Shown here: positions 34,481 to 43,831 of the stretch, piece after piece | Position numbering within the stretch: position 1 is the stretch's first letter | Layout: each line of letters opens with the position of its first letter | DNA from: Actimicrobium antarcticum | GTDB lineage: Bacteria; Pseudomonadota; Gammaproteobacteria; Burkholderiales; Burkholderiaceae_D | Direction of reading: 5' to 3' | NCBI RefSeq assembly: GCF_039536745.1 | Contig: NZ_BAAAZE010000012.1 | Span: 124,001-188,000 of the forward strand | Length of the DNA: 64,000 nt | The notes under the pieces: model-generated | Database searches by the model: none | What the model was told of the DNA's origin: nothing | The model's input: only the letters and a program-made list of their open reading frames with translations | Position numbers and translations under genes: made by a program

Positions 34481-35869
34481 TCAAAAGAACTTGTGTATTC
34501 GCCCCGGCATGGTGCCCAGCTTCTTATGCAGGATGTGATACACGTCCCGATCAAAACTTGGCTGCCCCTGCTCGATCATCTCCCACGCAGCCACCTCGCT
34601 GTCGACCGTGCCGAGATAGCTCCAGTTGCTGATGATATGCATGGCGTCGCCTTCGCGCAGTCCGATCGGCCCTGCATACGGCCACGCCTTCATGCGCATG
34701 CCTTCCAGCGCCAAACGAAAACGTGCGGTATGCGACGCCGCGCTCTCGCGGCCGATACATACGCCCTTGCATTGCGCGACCTGGCTGCCAAAGCACGGTT
34801 TGCCGACCGCCACTTTTTCAAGCCCCAGTAGCGCGTGGCACAACTGGTGTTCGGTGGCCAGCGCCTTCAATGCGGTGGTGGCCTTGCGGATGGTGGCGAA
34901 CGGGCCGAACAGGTCCGGCTCGTCGCCGAAGAACAGGTCCGCCGTGTTCACCAGGGCGATCTGCCACTCGTCGCCCTGCTGCACCAAACGCCATGCGCAG
35001 GACTGGTCATTGCGGCGCAGCTGGCGGTTATGGGCGGGTGACAATTTCTTGATCAGCGCCGCTTCACGCAACAAGGCGCCCAGCTCGCCAGCGGTTTCGA
35101 TCCATTCGACACGGCGTATCTGCTGCGACAGCTGCATCTCTTTTGGCGACGCGTGGTCACCGCTGAAATGCGACAGCACCCGGCGGCGCAAATTGTTGGC
35201 CTTGCCGACATACAGCGGCAACTGGCTGTCATCAAAAAACAGATACACGCCATGGGTACTCGGCAGGTCATCGAGCAATGACGCATCCAGATACGACGGC
35301 AGGCTCGGGCGCGCGATCAATTCCTTGACGACGGCCTGAATACGCTCGTGCGGCAAGGTGGCATGAATGGTTTGCCAGAATTGCCAGATCAGCTGCGCGT
35401 CGCCCAGCGCACGGTGGCGCTCGGTGACATGCAGCTGATGACGCTCGGCCAGGGTATCCAGATTGTGTCGGGCGAATTCGGGATACAGCTTTCGCGACAG
35501 CTTGACGGTACACAGCACCGTGGGCCGGAAGTCGATGCCCACGCGCTTGAATTCATTGCGCAAAAAACCGTGGTCGAAGCGCGCATTGTGGGCCAGGAAA
35601 ACCCGCCCTTCGAGGCGCTGAAAAATCTCGGCAGCCAGCTCGCCAAAACCCGGTGCCGTCGCCACCATCGCATTCGAAATCCCGGTCAGGCCTTCGATGA
35701 ATTCCGGAATCTGCCGCTGCGGATTGACCAGGCTGCTCCACTCGCGCACGGTGCCGTCTTCATCGACTTCGACGATGCCAACTTCAGTGATGCGATCGAT
35801 GGTGGCAGTCGCGCCAGTGGTTTCGAGGTCGACGAAAGCGAGGCGCGGACGCGCCGGATCATAAGCCAT
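34481..35869 (-). CDS. Exonuclease (DnaQ/epsilon-like) fused to a UvrC-type GIY-YIG nuclease domain
   Basis: A 462-residue protein. The N-terminal 3'-5' exonuclease has FVDLETTGAT (the D-x-E motif), LAHNARFDHGFLRNEF and HRALGDAQLIWQFW (H-x-A-x4-D type), the set of a DnaQ-like active site. The middle part is a GIY-YIG domain (STHGVYLFFDDSQLPLYVGKANNLRRRVLSHFSG), the fold of UvrC's 3'-incision nuclease and of Cho. ATG 35869 begins just before the exonuclease fold; an extension to 35965 is not conserved-looking. It likely trims and incises DNA in repair. No helix-hairpin-helix domain was seen. Confidence 0.87.
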   Translation of the reverse strand: MAYDPARPRLAFVDLETTGATATIDRITEVGIVEVDEDGTVREWSSLVNPQRQIPEFIEGLTGISNAMVATAPGFGELAAEIFQRLEGRVFLAHNARFDHGFLRNEFKRVGIDFRPTVLCTVKLSRKLYPEFARHNLDTLAERHQLHVTERHRALGDAQLIWQFWQTIHATLPHERIQAVVKELIARPSLPSYLDASLLDDLPSTHGVYLFFDDSQLPLYVGKANNLRRRVLSHFSGDHASPKEMQLSQQIRRVEWIETAGELGALLREAALIKKLSPAHNRQLRRNDQSCAWRLVQQGDEWQIALVNTADLFFGDEPDLFGPFATIRKATTALKALATEHQLCHALLGLEKVAVGKPCFGSQVAQCKGVCIGRESAASHTARFRLALEGMRMKAWPYAGPIGLREGDAMHIISNWSYLGTVDSEVAAWEMIEQGQPSFDRDVYHILHKKLGTMPGRIHKFF

Positions 35870-35986
35870 GGTGGGGATATCTCGGGAAGAGGTGTGGTGA
35901 GCTCCGGATTCTACTGCATGTGCGGTATTCGGCGCAGCGGCGAAAGTCGCCCCCGGCACGGTCAAGGGACGGAAAACGCTTGCCGG

Positions 35987-36787
35987 TTACGCCGCTTGCG
36001 TGCGCTGCCATTGCGCGATCATGTCGCCAATCTGGCGCAATCCTTCCGTGATGACCGATGGCCCCGGCGACAGGATGTCGGGTGATTTGATCTCGAAAAG
36101 CATGCCGTTGCGCACCGCCGGAATGGACTCCCAGCCGGACCGCGAACGCACCGCTTCGGGCTGGAATTTTTTGCCGCACCACGAACCGATGATGATGTCG
36201 GGCGCGCGTCGCACCACGTCCAGCGGATCGGCAATGATGCGCTGGCGTGCATTGGGGTGTGCCGACAACGCCGGAAACGCATCCTCGCCACCAGCCATGC
36301 CGATCACCTCGGCAGCCCAGCCGATGCCGCTCATCAGCGGGTCATTCCACTCTTCGAAATAGATCACTGGCCGGCGCGTCCATTGCGCTGCCCGCGCCTG
36401 CGCCGCATCGATCTGGCGCTGCAGCTCGGCGACGAGCAGCTTGCCGGCGTCCACGCGTTCGACCAGTGCGGCGAGCACCCGCACCATGTGCAGGATGCCG
36501 GCCACGCTGCGTTGATTGAACAGATGGGCTTCGATACCGGCAAGCGCGAGGTCACGGCAAATATCGGCCTGCAGGTCACAGAATCCGATGATCAGGTCCG
36601 GCTTGACGGCCAGGATACGTTCGATCTTGACCGAAGAAAATCCGCTGATTTTCGGTTTTTCCTGACGCGCCCGGGGTGGCCGCACCGAAAAGCCGGAGAT
36701 ACCGGCGATGCAGTCTTCGGCACCCAGTGCGTACAGCGTTTCGACCGATTCGGTACACAGGCAGGCGATGCGTTGGTAGTGGCTCAT
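35987..36787 (-). CDS. Cobalamin-binding (BtuF-like) protein without signal peptide
   Basis: A 266-residue protein with the periplasmic-binding fold of BtuF: ESVETLYALGAEDCIAGISGFSVRPPRARQEKPKISGFSSVKIERILAVKPDLIIGF, and later FEEWNDPLMSGIGWAAEVIGMAGGEDAF. It begins MSHYQRIACLCTESV. In-frame upstream codons reach a stop after 13 residues without a hydrophobic segment, so no export signal exists. Such forms occur beside cob genes. It may bind cobinamide or corrinoid in the cytoplasm, or the family label may be loose. BtuC and BtuD are not in the window. Confidence 0.75.
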   Translation of the reverse strand: MSHYQRIACLCTESVETLYALGAEDCIAGISGFSVRPPRARQEKPKISGFSSVKIERILAVKPDLIIGFCDLQADICRDLALAGIEAHLFNQRSVAGILHMVRVLAALVERVDAGKLLVAELQRQIDAAQARAAQWTRRPVIYFEEWNDPLMSGIGWAAEVIGMAGGEDAFPALSAHPNARQRIIADPLDVVRRAPDIIIGSWCGKKFQPEAVRSRSGWESIPAVRNGMLFEIKSPDILSPGPSVITEGLRQIGDMIAQWQRTQAA

Positions 36788-36868
36788 GGCTAGGTCTTTC
36801 GGTGTGGGCGTGCAGGGCCAGATCTGTCAAGGTAGGCTTTTAGAAGCCGGTGGTCGGGGCAGGAAAGT

Positions 36869-37450
36869 TTAACGTTGAACTTGTTGTGATGTGCGGTGCA
36901 GCTCTCCATCCATATCGATGACAACCAGCTCACCATAGGCAATTGCATGGCTGGTGCTGGCTGCCTGCAGTGCTGTCTCGGCCAGCGTCACGCCAGGCTG
37001 CAGCGCCAGCATCAGGCGGATCGTTCCGGCATGGCAGATAACGATGCAATCCTGATTCTGCCGCAGCAAGTCATCGCGCACGGACTGCACGCGCTGCGCC
37101 ATCTGCAAGACACTTTCGCCACCGCCCGGCTGGTAGCCGGCCAGGTCGGCAACCCATGCATCAATTTCATTGCGTGCAATCGAATTCCAGTCGCGGCCTT
37201 CCCAGTCACCGAAGTGCATTTCGGCCAGGCGGGCGTCAATGGAATACTGGCGACCGTCACCAAGCAATTCGGCCAGTTCCCGGCAGCGCCGCAACGGGCT
37301 GGACACCATCGGTAACGATGACGGCAGTCTGGCGTGTAACGCAGCGGCGACACGTGCCAGCTCATCCTCTGCCACGGCGACATCGGTGCTGCCGTAACAG
37401 ATCGTTTTGGCAGCCAGCGTTTGCGGATGACGCACGAGATAGAGTCGCAT
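36869..37450 (-). CDS. cobC: Alpha-ribazole phosphatase (histidine phosphatase family)
   Basis: A 193-residue cytoplasmic phosphatase with RHPQT (variant of RHG), SSPLRRCRELAELL, LAEMHFGDWEGRDWNSI and VICHAGTIRLML, covering the catalytic histidines and acid. It removes the phosphate of alpha-ribazole-5'-phosphate in lower-ligand assembly of cobalamin. The assignment depends on its position between cobS and the cobalamin-binding protein, since the family alone covers many phosphatases. The gap to cobS is 12 bases. Confidence 0.83.
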   Translation of the reverse strand: MRLYLVRHPQTLAAKTICYGSTDVAVAEDELARVAAALHARLPSSLPMVSSPLRRCRELAELLGDGRQYSIDARLAEMHFGDWEGRDWNSIARNEIDAWVADLAGYQPGGGESVLQMAQRVQSVRDDLLRQNQDCIVICHAGTIRLMLALQPGVTLAETALQAASTSHAIAYGELVVIDMDGELHRTSQQVQR

Positions 37451-37462
37451 CGCAGGCCCCGT

Positions 37463-38263
37463 TCAGTGCCCGGCCAGCGCCAGCACACCCAGATAAAAAC
37501 CGACTTCACTGGCCTGCTGTACCGCACCCAGGCAGTCGCCGGTATAGCCGCCGATACGGCGTACAAACATCTTTCCCAGCCACAGCATCGCCACGATCAC
37601 CAATACCGCGCCCGCCAGAAAAGCGCGCCACGACATCCAGCCCGCCATCAGGCAAACCAATACCGGCACGGCAGCCGTGATCGCGGCAATCGCGAATTCG
37701 CCGTTGGACATGCGATGCGACAGCGGCTTGGCCTTGCCCTCTTCGCGCACATATTCCAGACGCCAGATCAGCGCACCCGACGCCAGCCGCGACAACGGAT
37801 GCGCCACCAGCAATGCCGCGATGACCGACTGCACCGGCAGTTGCGCCAGCGTCGCGCATTTCAGCGCCAGCATCAGGCCGATACCGATCGCGCCGTAAGC
37901 GCCGATGCGCGAATCGCGCATGATCTCCAGCACCCGCGCCGGCGTCATGCCGCCACCGAAACCATCACACATATCCGCAAAGCCGTCCTCATGAAACGCC
38001 CCCGTCAGATAGATCCCGAATGCAGTCGACACCAGCACCGCCACCAACGGCGACCAGAGCCAGGCAGCACCGGCATAGACCACCGCCGTCGCACAGGCAA
38101 CCACCGCCCCGGCCATCGGAAAGTAGCGCGATGCGTGCTGCAGCCAGGCTGGCTCGAAGCCGACCCATTGCGGAATCGGGATGCGCGTAAAAAATTGCAG
38201 AGCGATGAAAAACAACCTGACTTCGTGCAGGCAGGCATCACCGATTACGCGAATACTAGTCAT
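37463..38263 (-). CDS. cobS: Adenosylcobinamide-GDP ribazoletransferase (cobalamin synthase)
   Basis: A 266-residue integral membrane enzyme that joins adenosylcobinamide-GDP to alpha-ribazole. Family features: VRLFFIALQFFTRIPIP at the N-terminus, RYFPMAGAVVA, and the acidic motif GAFHEDGFADMCDGFGGG that binds metal. About seven hydrophobic stretches follow. ATG 38263 overlaps the cobT stop by 8 bases; an extension to 38434 would read through cobT in another frame and is rejected. Confidence 0.9.
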   Translation of the reverse strand: MTSIRVIGDACLHEVRLFFIALQFFTRIPIPQWVGFEPAWLQHASRYFPMAGAVVACATAVVYAGAAWLWSPLVAVLVSTAFGIYLTGAFHEDGFADMCDGFGGGMTPARVLEIMRDSRIGAYGAIGIGLMLALKCATLAQLPVQSVIAALLVAHPLSRLASGALIWRLEYVREEGKAKPLSHRMSNGEFAIAAITAAVPVLVCLMAGWMSWRAFLAGAVLVIVAMLWLGKMFVRRIGGYTGDCLGAVQQASEVGFYLGVLALAGH

Positions 38264-39293
38264 CGCTTTTATCGCTGACCTGCGCCGATTCAAACGTCGC
38301 CATCTCGCACAGGAAATTGACCGATGCCTGCAGCAGCGGCAGCGCCAACGCACACCCGGTGCCCTCGCCCAAGCGCAAATCCAGCTGTAACAAGGGATGC
38401 GCTGCGAGGTGTTCCAGCATCTGCTGGTGCCCATGCTCGTTCGAGCAATGCGAAAAAATGCAGTAGTCGAGTAGTGCCGGCTGCAACCGCGCCGCCACCA
38501 GCAGCGCGCTGGTCACGATGAAGCCATCGATCAGCAGCACCATGCGCCGCTCGGCGGCGGCCAGCATCGCACCGGCGATCATGGCGATCTCGAATCCGCC
38601 GAAGTTGGCGAGGATATCCAGCGGCGCGCTGATGCTGGCGTGATGGGCGATGGCGCGTTCGATGACGGATTGTTTTTGCAGGATGCCTTGCGTGGACAAA
38701 CCCGTACCGGCACCGACGCAGCGGGCCACCGGAATGCCGGTGATTTTGTGCATGATCGCCGCTGCCGCGGTGGTGTTGCCGATGCCCATTTCTCCGAAGC
38801 CGACCACATTGCCGTCGAGCGTGGCAATCAGCTCGGCGCCATGGGCCATCGCGCGGGCGCATTCGTCATTACTCATGGCGGGTTCGACGGCAAAGTTGCG
38901 CGTCCCTGCGGCGATTTTCCTGTCGATCAGGCCGTCGCGCGGACCAAAGTCGTGGTTCACACCGGCATCCACGATATGCAGCGCGCACTGTGCCTGCCGC
39001 GCGAAGACATTGATGGCCGCGCCTTGCGCCAGGAAGTTTTCCACCATCTGCCAGGTCACGCTTTGCGGGTAGGCCGAGATATTTTCCGCCACGATGCCGT
39101 GGTCGGCGGCGAAGACGAGGATGGCTGGCGCGTGGATGGCGGGGCGGGTGGTTTGCTGGATCAGGCCAATCTGGCGGGCGATCGATTCGAGCATGCCGAG
39201 GCTGCCGGGGGGTTTGGTTTTGTTATTGACGGCGGCGGCGAGTTGTTGCGACAGTGCGGTGTTGGCGGTGGTGAAGATGGTGGCGATTTGCAT
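38256..39293 (-). CDS. cobT: Nicotinate-nucleotide:dimethylbenzimidazole phosphoribosyltransferase
   Basis: A 345-residue cytoplasmic enzyme that makes alpha-ribazole-5'-phosphate for cobalamin. Motifs: NNKTKPPGSLGMLE, FAADHGIVAENISAYPQSVTWQMV, GEMGIGNTTAAAAI, and LDLRLGEGTGCALALPLL, which carries the catalytic glutamate. It heads the late-cobalamin set cobT-cobS-cobC-BtuF-like. The nucleotide-loop kinase CobU/CobP is not in the window. Confidence 0.93.
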   Translation of the reverse strand: MQIATIFTTANTALSQQLAAAVNNKTKPPGSLGMLESIARQIGLIQQTTRPAIHAPAILVFAADHGIVAENISAYPQSVTWQMVENFLAQGAAINVFARQAQCALHIVDAGVNHDFGPRDGLIDRKIAAGTRNFAVEPAMSNDECARAMAHGAELIATLDGNVVGFGEMGIGNTTAAAAIMHKITGIPVARCVGAGTGLSTQGILQKQSVIERAIAHHASISAPLDILANFGGFEIAMIAGAMLAAAERRMVLLIDGFIVTSALLVAARLQPALLDYCIFSHCSNEHGHQQMLEHLAAHPLLQLDLRLGEGTGCALALPLLQASVNFLCEMATFESAQVSDKSDD

Positions 39294-39678
39294 GGGGTGA
39301 TCGGGAGGGTGGCGGGACTATGGGTGGTTCGGGTTGCCATCAGTGGCGTGGGTTGTGTACGGCTGGAAGATAGCACAGGGAGATTGCGAATTGGATGGGG
39401 AGCTTGATGCCTGACGTGATTCCCGGATATGGGATTTCGGGATTCGCGAGCGCTGACCGGTGGCGGGCAAGGGGATTGTGCTTGCACCAAAAAGCGCCAC
39501 CTCTTGAGTGAAAGAACATGGCGTGCCGTGCTTGCTCGTATAGCGTTGGAAGCAACCGTCAAAAAATGAAGAAGCCGTTTGGTGTCACGGTAATGCGTGG
39601 GGAGGTATTGGAATAACCCGTCTGACGGTGCGCACAGCGAACAGTCAGACGGACAACGTCAATACAACGCCAGTGGCG
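39294..39678. other. Intergenic region upstream of cobT
   Basis: This is 385 bases without a supported gene. On the minus strand it would be the leader of cobT. A GCCACTG string occurs there but the other conserved parts of a cobalamin riboswitch were not found. It also holds an imperfect palindrome CCCGGATATGGGATTTCGGG at 39422-39441 that might be a terminator or operator. Confidence 0.4.
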
Positions 39679-41988
39679 TCAGACCTTCTTGACTGCGCCC
39701 GTGTCGAGCGCTTTCAGGACATCTGCTGGCCGCATCGGCAGGTGGCGCAACCGCGCACCAACCGCTGCGAAGATGGCATTGCCGATGGCCGGGCCAACGA
39801 CTGTCGTTGGTGGCTCGCCCATTCCCATCGGGGTTTCGGCACTGGCGACGAACTCGATATCAAGCGCGGGTACGTCGGCCATGCGCAGAGGCGTGTATGC
39901 GCCGAGATTGGTGTCGCGGACCTGGCCGTTGACGAACTCGGTTCCCTCGTGCAGAGCCATGCTGACACCCCAAAGGCTGCCGCCTTCGGCCTGCGCCAGA
40001 GCGCCATCCGGATGGATGACCGTGCCGCAGTCGATGACCATGTAGAGCTGCTCGACCTTGACGTTGCCGGTCTTGCGATCGACCTTCACCCGTGCCACGC
40101 AGGCAGTCCAGGTTGGCATGTCGCGTTCCTGACCAAAGGTGCTGGCAATACCAAGGGCTGTATCTGCAGGCAGTGTCTTGCCCCAGCCCGCTTTTTCCGC
40201 GACCCGCTTCAAGACATGCGCCATGCGTGCAGCGCCACCCACTGCATTCGGTGCACTGCCGGCATTTTTTCCAGAGGCATCGAGCATGGTCAATCGAAAC
40301 GCCAGCGGATCAAGTTTGGCTGCATGTGCTGCTTCGTCTACAAAGCTCTCAACGGCCCAGTTGGTCCAACCCGGTCCAACCGATCGCAGCCAGCCAGGAC
40401 GGAAGGTGTTGCTGGCCAGATCATTGGAAATCGTGCGCACCCGCTGCGCGCCAACGTTGTACCAGTGATCGGCACCGCTGATGGCAAATGCGTCATAGGG
40501 CTGGCCATTTTTTCCTTTCGACAGAAACGCTGGAATCATCGCTTCGGTCGGCCAGCCGGCACTGGCATCGTGTTCCATTGCCGTTACCTTGCCGGTGGCG
40601 TTGAACGCCATGCGCAGGCGCTGAATCGATGGTGAACGTGGCGAATCAAAGCGGGCATCGTCAGCGCGGGTGCAGATCAGCTTGACCGGGCGGCCAAAGG
40701 CCTGCGCAGCAAGTGCGGCGGGTACCGTGTAGTCGCCGTTGAGACGGCGTCCAAACCCGCCACCAAGCAGATAGCTGTGCATGATTACCTTGGATTCAGG
40801 CACACCGAGTGCCTTGGCCAATGTCGGCAGGGCCAGTGACTGCCATTGATTGCCAGTGTGAATATGCCAGATGCCGTCCTTCTGCAACGCCAGGGCGTTG
40901 ACCGGCTCAAGCTGGAAGTGCAGAACAGTTGATGTGGTGTAGGTCTGTTCGATCTTCAACGAGGCGGCGGCAAACGCGGCTTCTACGCCATCCTCGGCAA
41001 CCACCGTCGCACCCTTGCTGGTGTCCTTGATGAGTTTCGCACCGTGAGCCTGTATATCGGCCTCCGATACGTTTGCGGCCGAACCGACTTTCCAGTCAAC
41101 CTTGACCATCTCGGAGGCACGGATGGCGCCTGCATACGAATCGGCCAGCACTACGACCCAACCCGGCACGCTGCCGGAGGGATCATTCAGGGCAATAGTC
41201 TTGATGTAACCCTTGACCTTGCGCGCTGCATCGTCCTTGATGGATTTTACCGAGCAACCGTAGCGTGTTGGTGGCAACAGCGCACGTGCATAGACCATGC
41301 CGTCGACCTTGGCATCGATACCGTACATTGCACTGCCGTCGGTCTTTGCCTTCACGTCCATCGCCTGCACGTCGTGCCCGATCAGACGCCGGTCTGCCGG
41401 TTTTTTGAGGACGATGGCCTTCAATTGTTCTGGTGTGAATGCCTGCGCGATGTTGCCGCGTTCGACAATATTGGCGTAGCTGATGGTACGGCTACCCGAT
41501 GTGACGTTACCACTGCGTGCGATACAGGATTCGACAGGCACGCCCATCAGGCGTGCACCTTCGGCCACCAGCGCGATGCGCCCGGCGGCACCGGCGCGCG
41601 CCAGTGGCTGGTAGCTCTGCCATACCGACCAGCTGCCGCCGGTAACCATGAGACCCCATTTCGGATCGGTGTCGACATAGTTGATCTTGACGCTGGCCCA
41701 GTCAGCTTCCAGTTCTTCGGCCAGAATGCGTGCCAGCGCAGTACCCACATGCTGGCCCATTTCCGACTTGGCGATGTTGACGGTGACAGTGCCGTCGCGA
41801 TCGATCTGGAACCAGATGCTTGGATCGAACGCTGGCTTGCTCGTACCGGCAACTGATGCGGCGATGCTCTGGTCAAACGGCAGAAACGCCAGCGAAAAAC
41901 CGGCTCCCAGCGCGCTGATGACAAAACCGCGCCGCGACAAGGATGTCGGCGCCTGGTCGGCATTGGCCAATCTTGCGAGCTTATGCAT
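39679..41988 (-). CDS. Molybdenum hydroxylase large subunit (xanthine dehydrogenase family, IorB-like)
   Basis: A 769-residue exported subunit with a twin-arginine signal (SLSRRGFVISALGAGFSLAFLPFDQSIAA). It binds the molybdopterin cofactor; sections such as YLLGGGFGRRLNGDYTVPAALAAQAFGRPVKLICTR and GWLRSVGPGWTNWAVESFVDEAA fit aldehyde/xanthine dehydrogenase-type large subunits of the isoquinoline 1-oxidoreductase branch. GEPPTTVVGPAIGNAIFAA contains the conserved Glu near the metal. ATG 41988 overlaps the iron-sulfur subunit stop by 8 bases. The oxidised substrate (N-heterocycle or aldehyde) is unknown. Confidence 0.88.
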   Translation of the reverse strand: MHKLARLANADQAPTSLSRRGFVISALGAGFSLAFLPFDQSIAASVAGTSKPAFDPSIWFQIDRDGTVTVNIAKSEMGQHVGTALARILAEELEADWASVKINYVDTDPKWGLMVTGGSWSVWQSYQPLARAGAAGRIALVAEGARLMGVPVESCIARSGNVTSGSRTISYANIVERGNIAQAFTPEQLKAIVLKKPADRRLIGHDVQAMDVKAKTDGSAMYGIDAKVDGMVYARALLPPTRYGCSVKSIKDDAARKVKGYIKTIALNDPSGSVPGWVVVLADSYAGAIRASEMVKVDWKVGSAANVSEADIQAHGAKLIKDTSKGATVVAEDGVEAAFAAASLKIEQTYTTSTVLHFQLEPVNALALQKDGIWHIHTGNQWQSLALPTLAKALGVPESKVIMHSYLLGGGFGRRLNGDYTVPAALAAQAFGRPVKLICTRADDARFDSPRSPSIQRLRMAFNATGKVTAMEHDASAGWPTEAMIPAFLSKGKNGQPYDAFAISGADHWYNVGAQRVRTISNDLASNTFRPGWLRSVGPGWTNWAVESFVDEAAHAAKLDPLAFRLTMLDASGKNAGSAPNAVGGAARMAHVLKRVAEKAGWGKTLPADTALGIASTFGQERDMPTWTACVARVKVDRKTGNVKVEQLYMVIDCGTVIHPDGALAQAEGGSLWGVSMALHEGTEFVNGQVRDTNLGAYTPLRMADVPALDIEFVASAETPMGMGEPPTTVVGPAIGNAIFAAVGARLRHLPMRPADVLKALDTGAVKKV

Positions 41989-42469
41989 TTGGTTGCACTC
42001 CTTTTGACGGCACGCCATTGATTTCAGCAGCAGCTTGCTTGATGGCGCTGCGGATGCGGACATACGCCATGCAGCGGCACAGGTTGCCACTCATGAACGT
42101 ATCGATGTTGGCGTCGGTTGGTTGCGGGTGATCCTTGAGCAGTGTTGCTGCCTGCATGATCTGCCCGGACTGGCAATAACCACACTGTGGTACCTGAGCG
42201 GCGACCCACGCTTTTTGCAGCGCATGCGGACCATTCTGGCCGAGGCCCTCGATGGTGGTCACGGCAGCACCTTCGACGCTACCGACAGGCGTGATGCACG
42301 AGCGAACTGCACGGCCATCGACGTGGACGGTGCAGGCACCGCACATGCCGATACCACAGCCAAACTTGGTGCCGGTAAGGCCTACTTCATCGCGAATTAC
42401 CCACAGCAGGGTAGTCACGGCGTCGACATCCAGGGCGACTGGACGGCCGTTAATCGTAAATTTTTTCAT
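41981..42469 (-). CDS. [2Fe-2S] subunit of molybdenum hydroxylase (IorA-like)
   Basis: A 162-residue electron-transfer subunit. The first cluster is held by CGIGMCGACTVHVDGRAVRSC, typical of plant-type ferredoxin domains, and the second by QCGYCQSGQIM and NLCRCMAY. It lies just before the large subunit with an 8-base overlap. No signal peptide is seen; it would be exported with the Tat partner. The FAD subunit found in xanthine dehydrogenases is missing, as in the two-subunit enzymes that pass electrons to cytochromes. Confidence 0.92.
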   Translation of the reverse strand: MKKFTINGRPVALDVDAVTTLLWVIRDEVGLTGTKFGCGIGMCGACTVHVDGRAVRSCITPVGSVEGAAVTTIEGLGQNGPHALQKAWVAAQVPQCGYCQSGQIMQAATLLKDHPQPTDANIDTFMSGNLCRCMAYVRIRSAIKQAAAEINGVPSKGVQPNA

Positions 42470-43012
42470 GTAAACCTCGGTTCAACTAGGTAGGGAAATG
42501 TTCATGCGAGTGGCAACAATACTGGCTTGCTGCACCCGGTTGTCAGTGCCGAAATCTGGCGGACGGCTGGTTCAATTGAGGGCGCCAAACGATGCCAGGA
42601 AAACGTCTTTCATTCTGCGACCTCAACCTGTCGGCAGTTCAGGGAGGATTTGTACAACTGCCGGGCACAGGAGTATGACAGAGGAAATTTTTTTCATGAA
42701 AACCAACAGTAGTGCTATGTCAGGTACCTGACTGGTCTGGTCGTAGATTGCCGGTGAGTCGTCGTATTGGTTTAATGCAGTTCTAAAACTGTAGCTGGTC
42801 GACTGGTAGAAATCTAAGGTCAATGTGGTTGCCGCTATATACGTGCCACCACCCCCGCATTCCTCCGCCAAACCCAACCACTCCCTCTGCAGAAATCAAT
42901 GTGAAAAACGCCTTGACGCGACATACCCCTCGTCATCTATACTGTTCATCCATACAGTGTTTATAAAACACCAGAACGGCAGACCTGTTCACATTTATTT
43001 ACGGAGATTCCC
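42470..43012. other. Divergent intergenic region between the hydroxylase and imuA
   Basis: This stretch of 543 bases has no supported gene. It holds a LexA box at 42942-42957 close to imuA and two small palindromes, CAGGTACCTG at 42721-42730 and CAGTTCTAAAACTG at 42778-42791, in the half nearer the hydroxylase genes. Confidence 0.5.
42942..42957 (+). promoter_or_regulatory. LexA (SOS) box upstream of imuA
   Basis: CTGT-TCATCCAT-ACAG is a perfect match to the gammaproteobacterial/betaproteobacterial LexA consensus CTGT-N8-ACAG, extended by TA before and TG after. It lies 55 bases before the imuA ATG, where it would cover the promoter. This supports DNA-damage control of imuA-imuB. Confidence 0.88.
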
Positions 43013-43831
43013 ATGCTCGCCTTGCCAACCCGCTTCACCACGCCACCCGCTGCTGCTACTGCTGCCCTGCTCGCGCAGATGCCCGATACGGTCTGGCGCG
43101 GCAATCAGATGGGGTCGCACCGGGCGGTGACGACGCCTTCCGGCTTTCGGGCGCTGGACCGTGAATTGCCGAACGGGGGTTGGCCGGCGTCGGTGCTGAT
43201 CGAGTTATTGCTGTCGCAGCCGGGCATTGGTGAATTGCGCTTGCTGGCGCCGGTGATCGCCGAACTGACTCAGGCCAAAAAAACCGTGATCCTGATGGCG
43301 CCACCACATATTCCATTCGCTGCTGCGCTAGCCGAACTGGGCATCGACCTGACCCATATCCTGCTGGTCGAGGCAGAAAAGCCGGCCGACCGTATCTGGG
43401 CCATCGAACAAACCCTGAAAAGTGCCAGCTTCGGCGCCCTGCTGTGCTGGCTGCCGCAATGCCGCGCCGACCATCTGCGTCGTTTGCAACTGGCTGCCGG
43501 TGGTTGCGAGGGGCTGACGTTTGTTTTGCGGCCGGTCAATGCCCAGCATGAATCCTCGCCAGCGCCGCTGCGCATGGTGTGTCGACCGGCGCCATCCGGC
43601 CAGCTGTCTGTCGAAGTCATCAAGCGGCGCGGCCCGGTACAGAGCCAGCCCGTGATCCTGCCGCTGTCGGTGCCTGCGGTGCTGGATCAACCATTCGCCG
43701 AACGCATCCGGATTTCCCAAGTTACCCAAGTCACCCAAATCACTCACTTACCGGTCGCCCCTACCCATGCTGTGGATCGCACTCCATTTTCCGCAACTGC
43801 CGCTCGATACCGTACTGCGCTGCCGGCCTGA
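43013..43831 (+). CDS. imuA: ImuA, translesion-synthesis accessory protein
   Basis: A 272-residue RecA-fold-like protein of the SOS mutagenesis cassette. Features: MPDTVWRGNQM, then TTPSGFRALDRELPNGGWPASVLIELLLSQPGIGELRLLAPVIAELTQ. This resembles the RecA core around the nucleotide site, though without a true P-loop (LLSQPGIGE in its place). A GGAG ribosome binding site precedes ATG 43013. ImuA works with ImuB and the polymerase DnaE2 in error-prone bypass. The 3' end overlaps imuB by 65 bases. Confidence 0.9.
   Translation: MLALPTRFTTPPAAATAALLAQMPDTVWRGNQMGSHRAVTTPSGFRALDRELPNGGWPASVLIELLLSQPGIGELRLLAPVIAELTQAKKTVILMAPPHIPFAAALAELGIDLTHILLVEAEKPADRIWAIEQTLKSASFGALLCWLPQCRADHLRRLQLAAGGCEGLTFVLRPVNAQHESSPAPLRMVCRPAPSGQLSVEVIKRRGPVQSQPVILPLSVPAVLDQPFAERIRISQVTQVTQITHLPVAPTHAVDRTPFSATAARYRTALPA

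Noticed and set aside
39294..39678. Possible cobalamin riboswitch before cobT (GCCACTG on the minus strand)
   Set aside because: The B12 box and other conserved internal loops of the cobalamin aptamer were not found; one heptamer is not enough.
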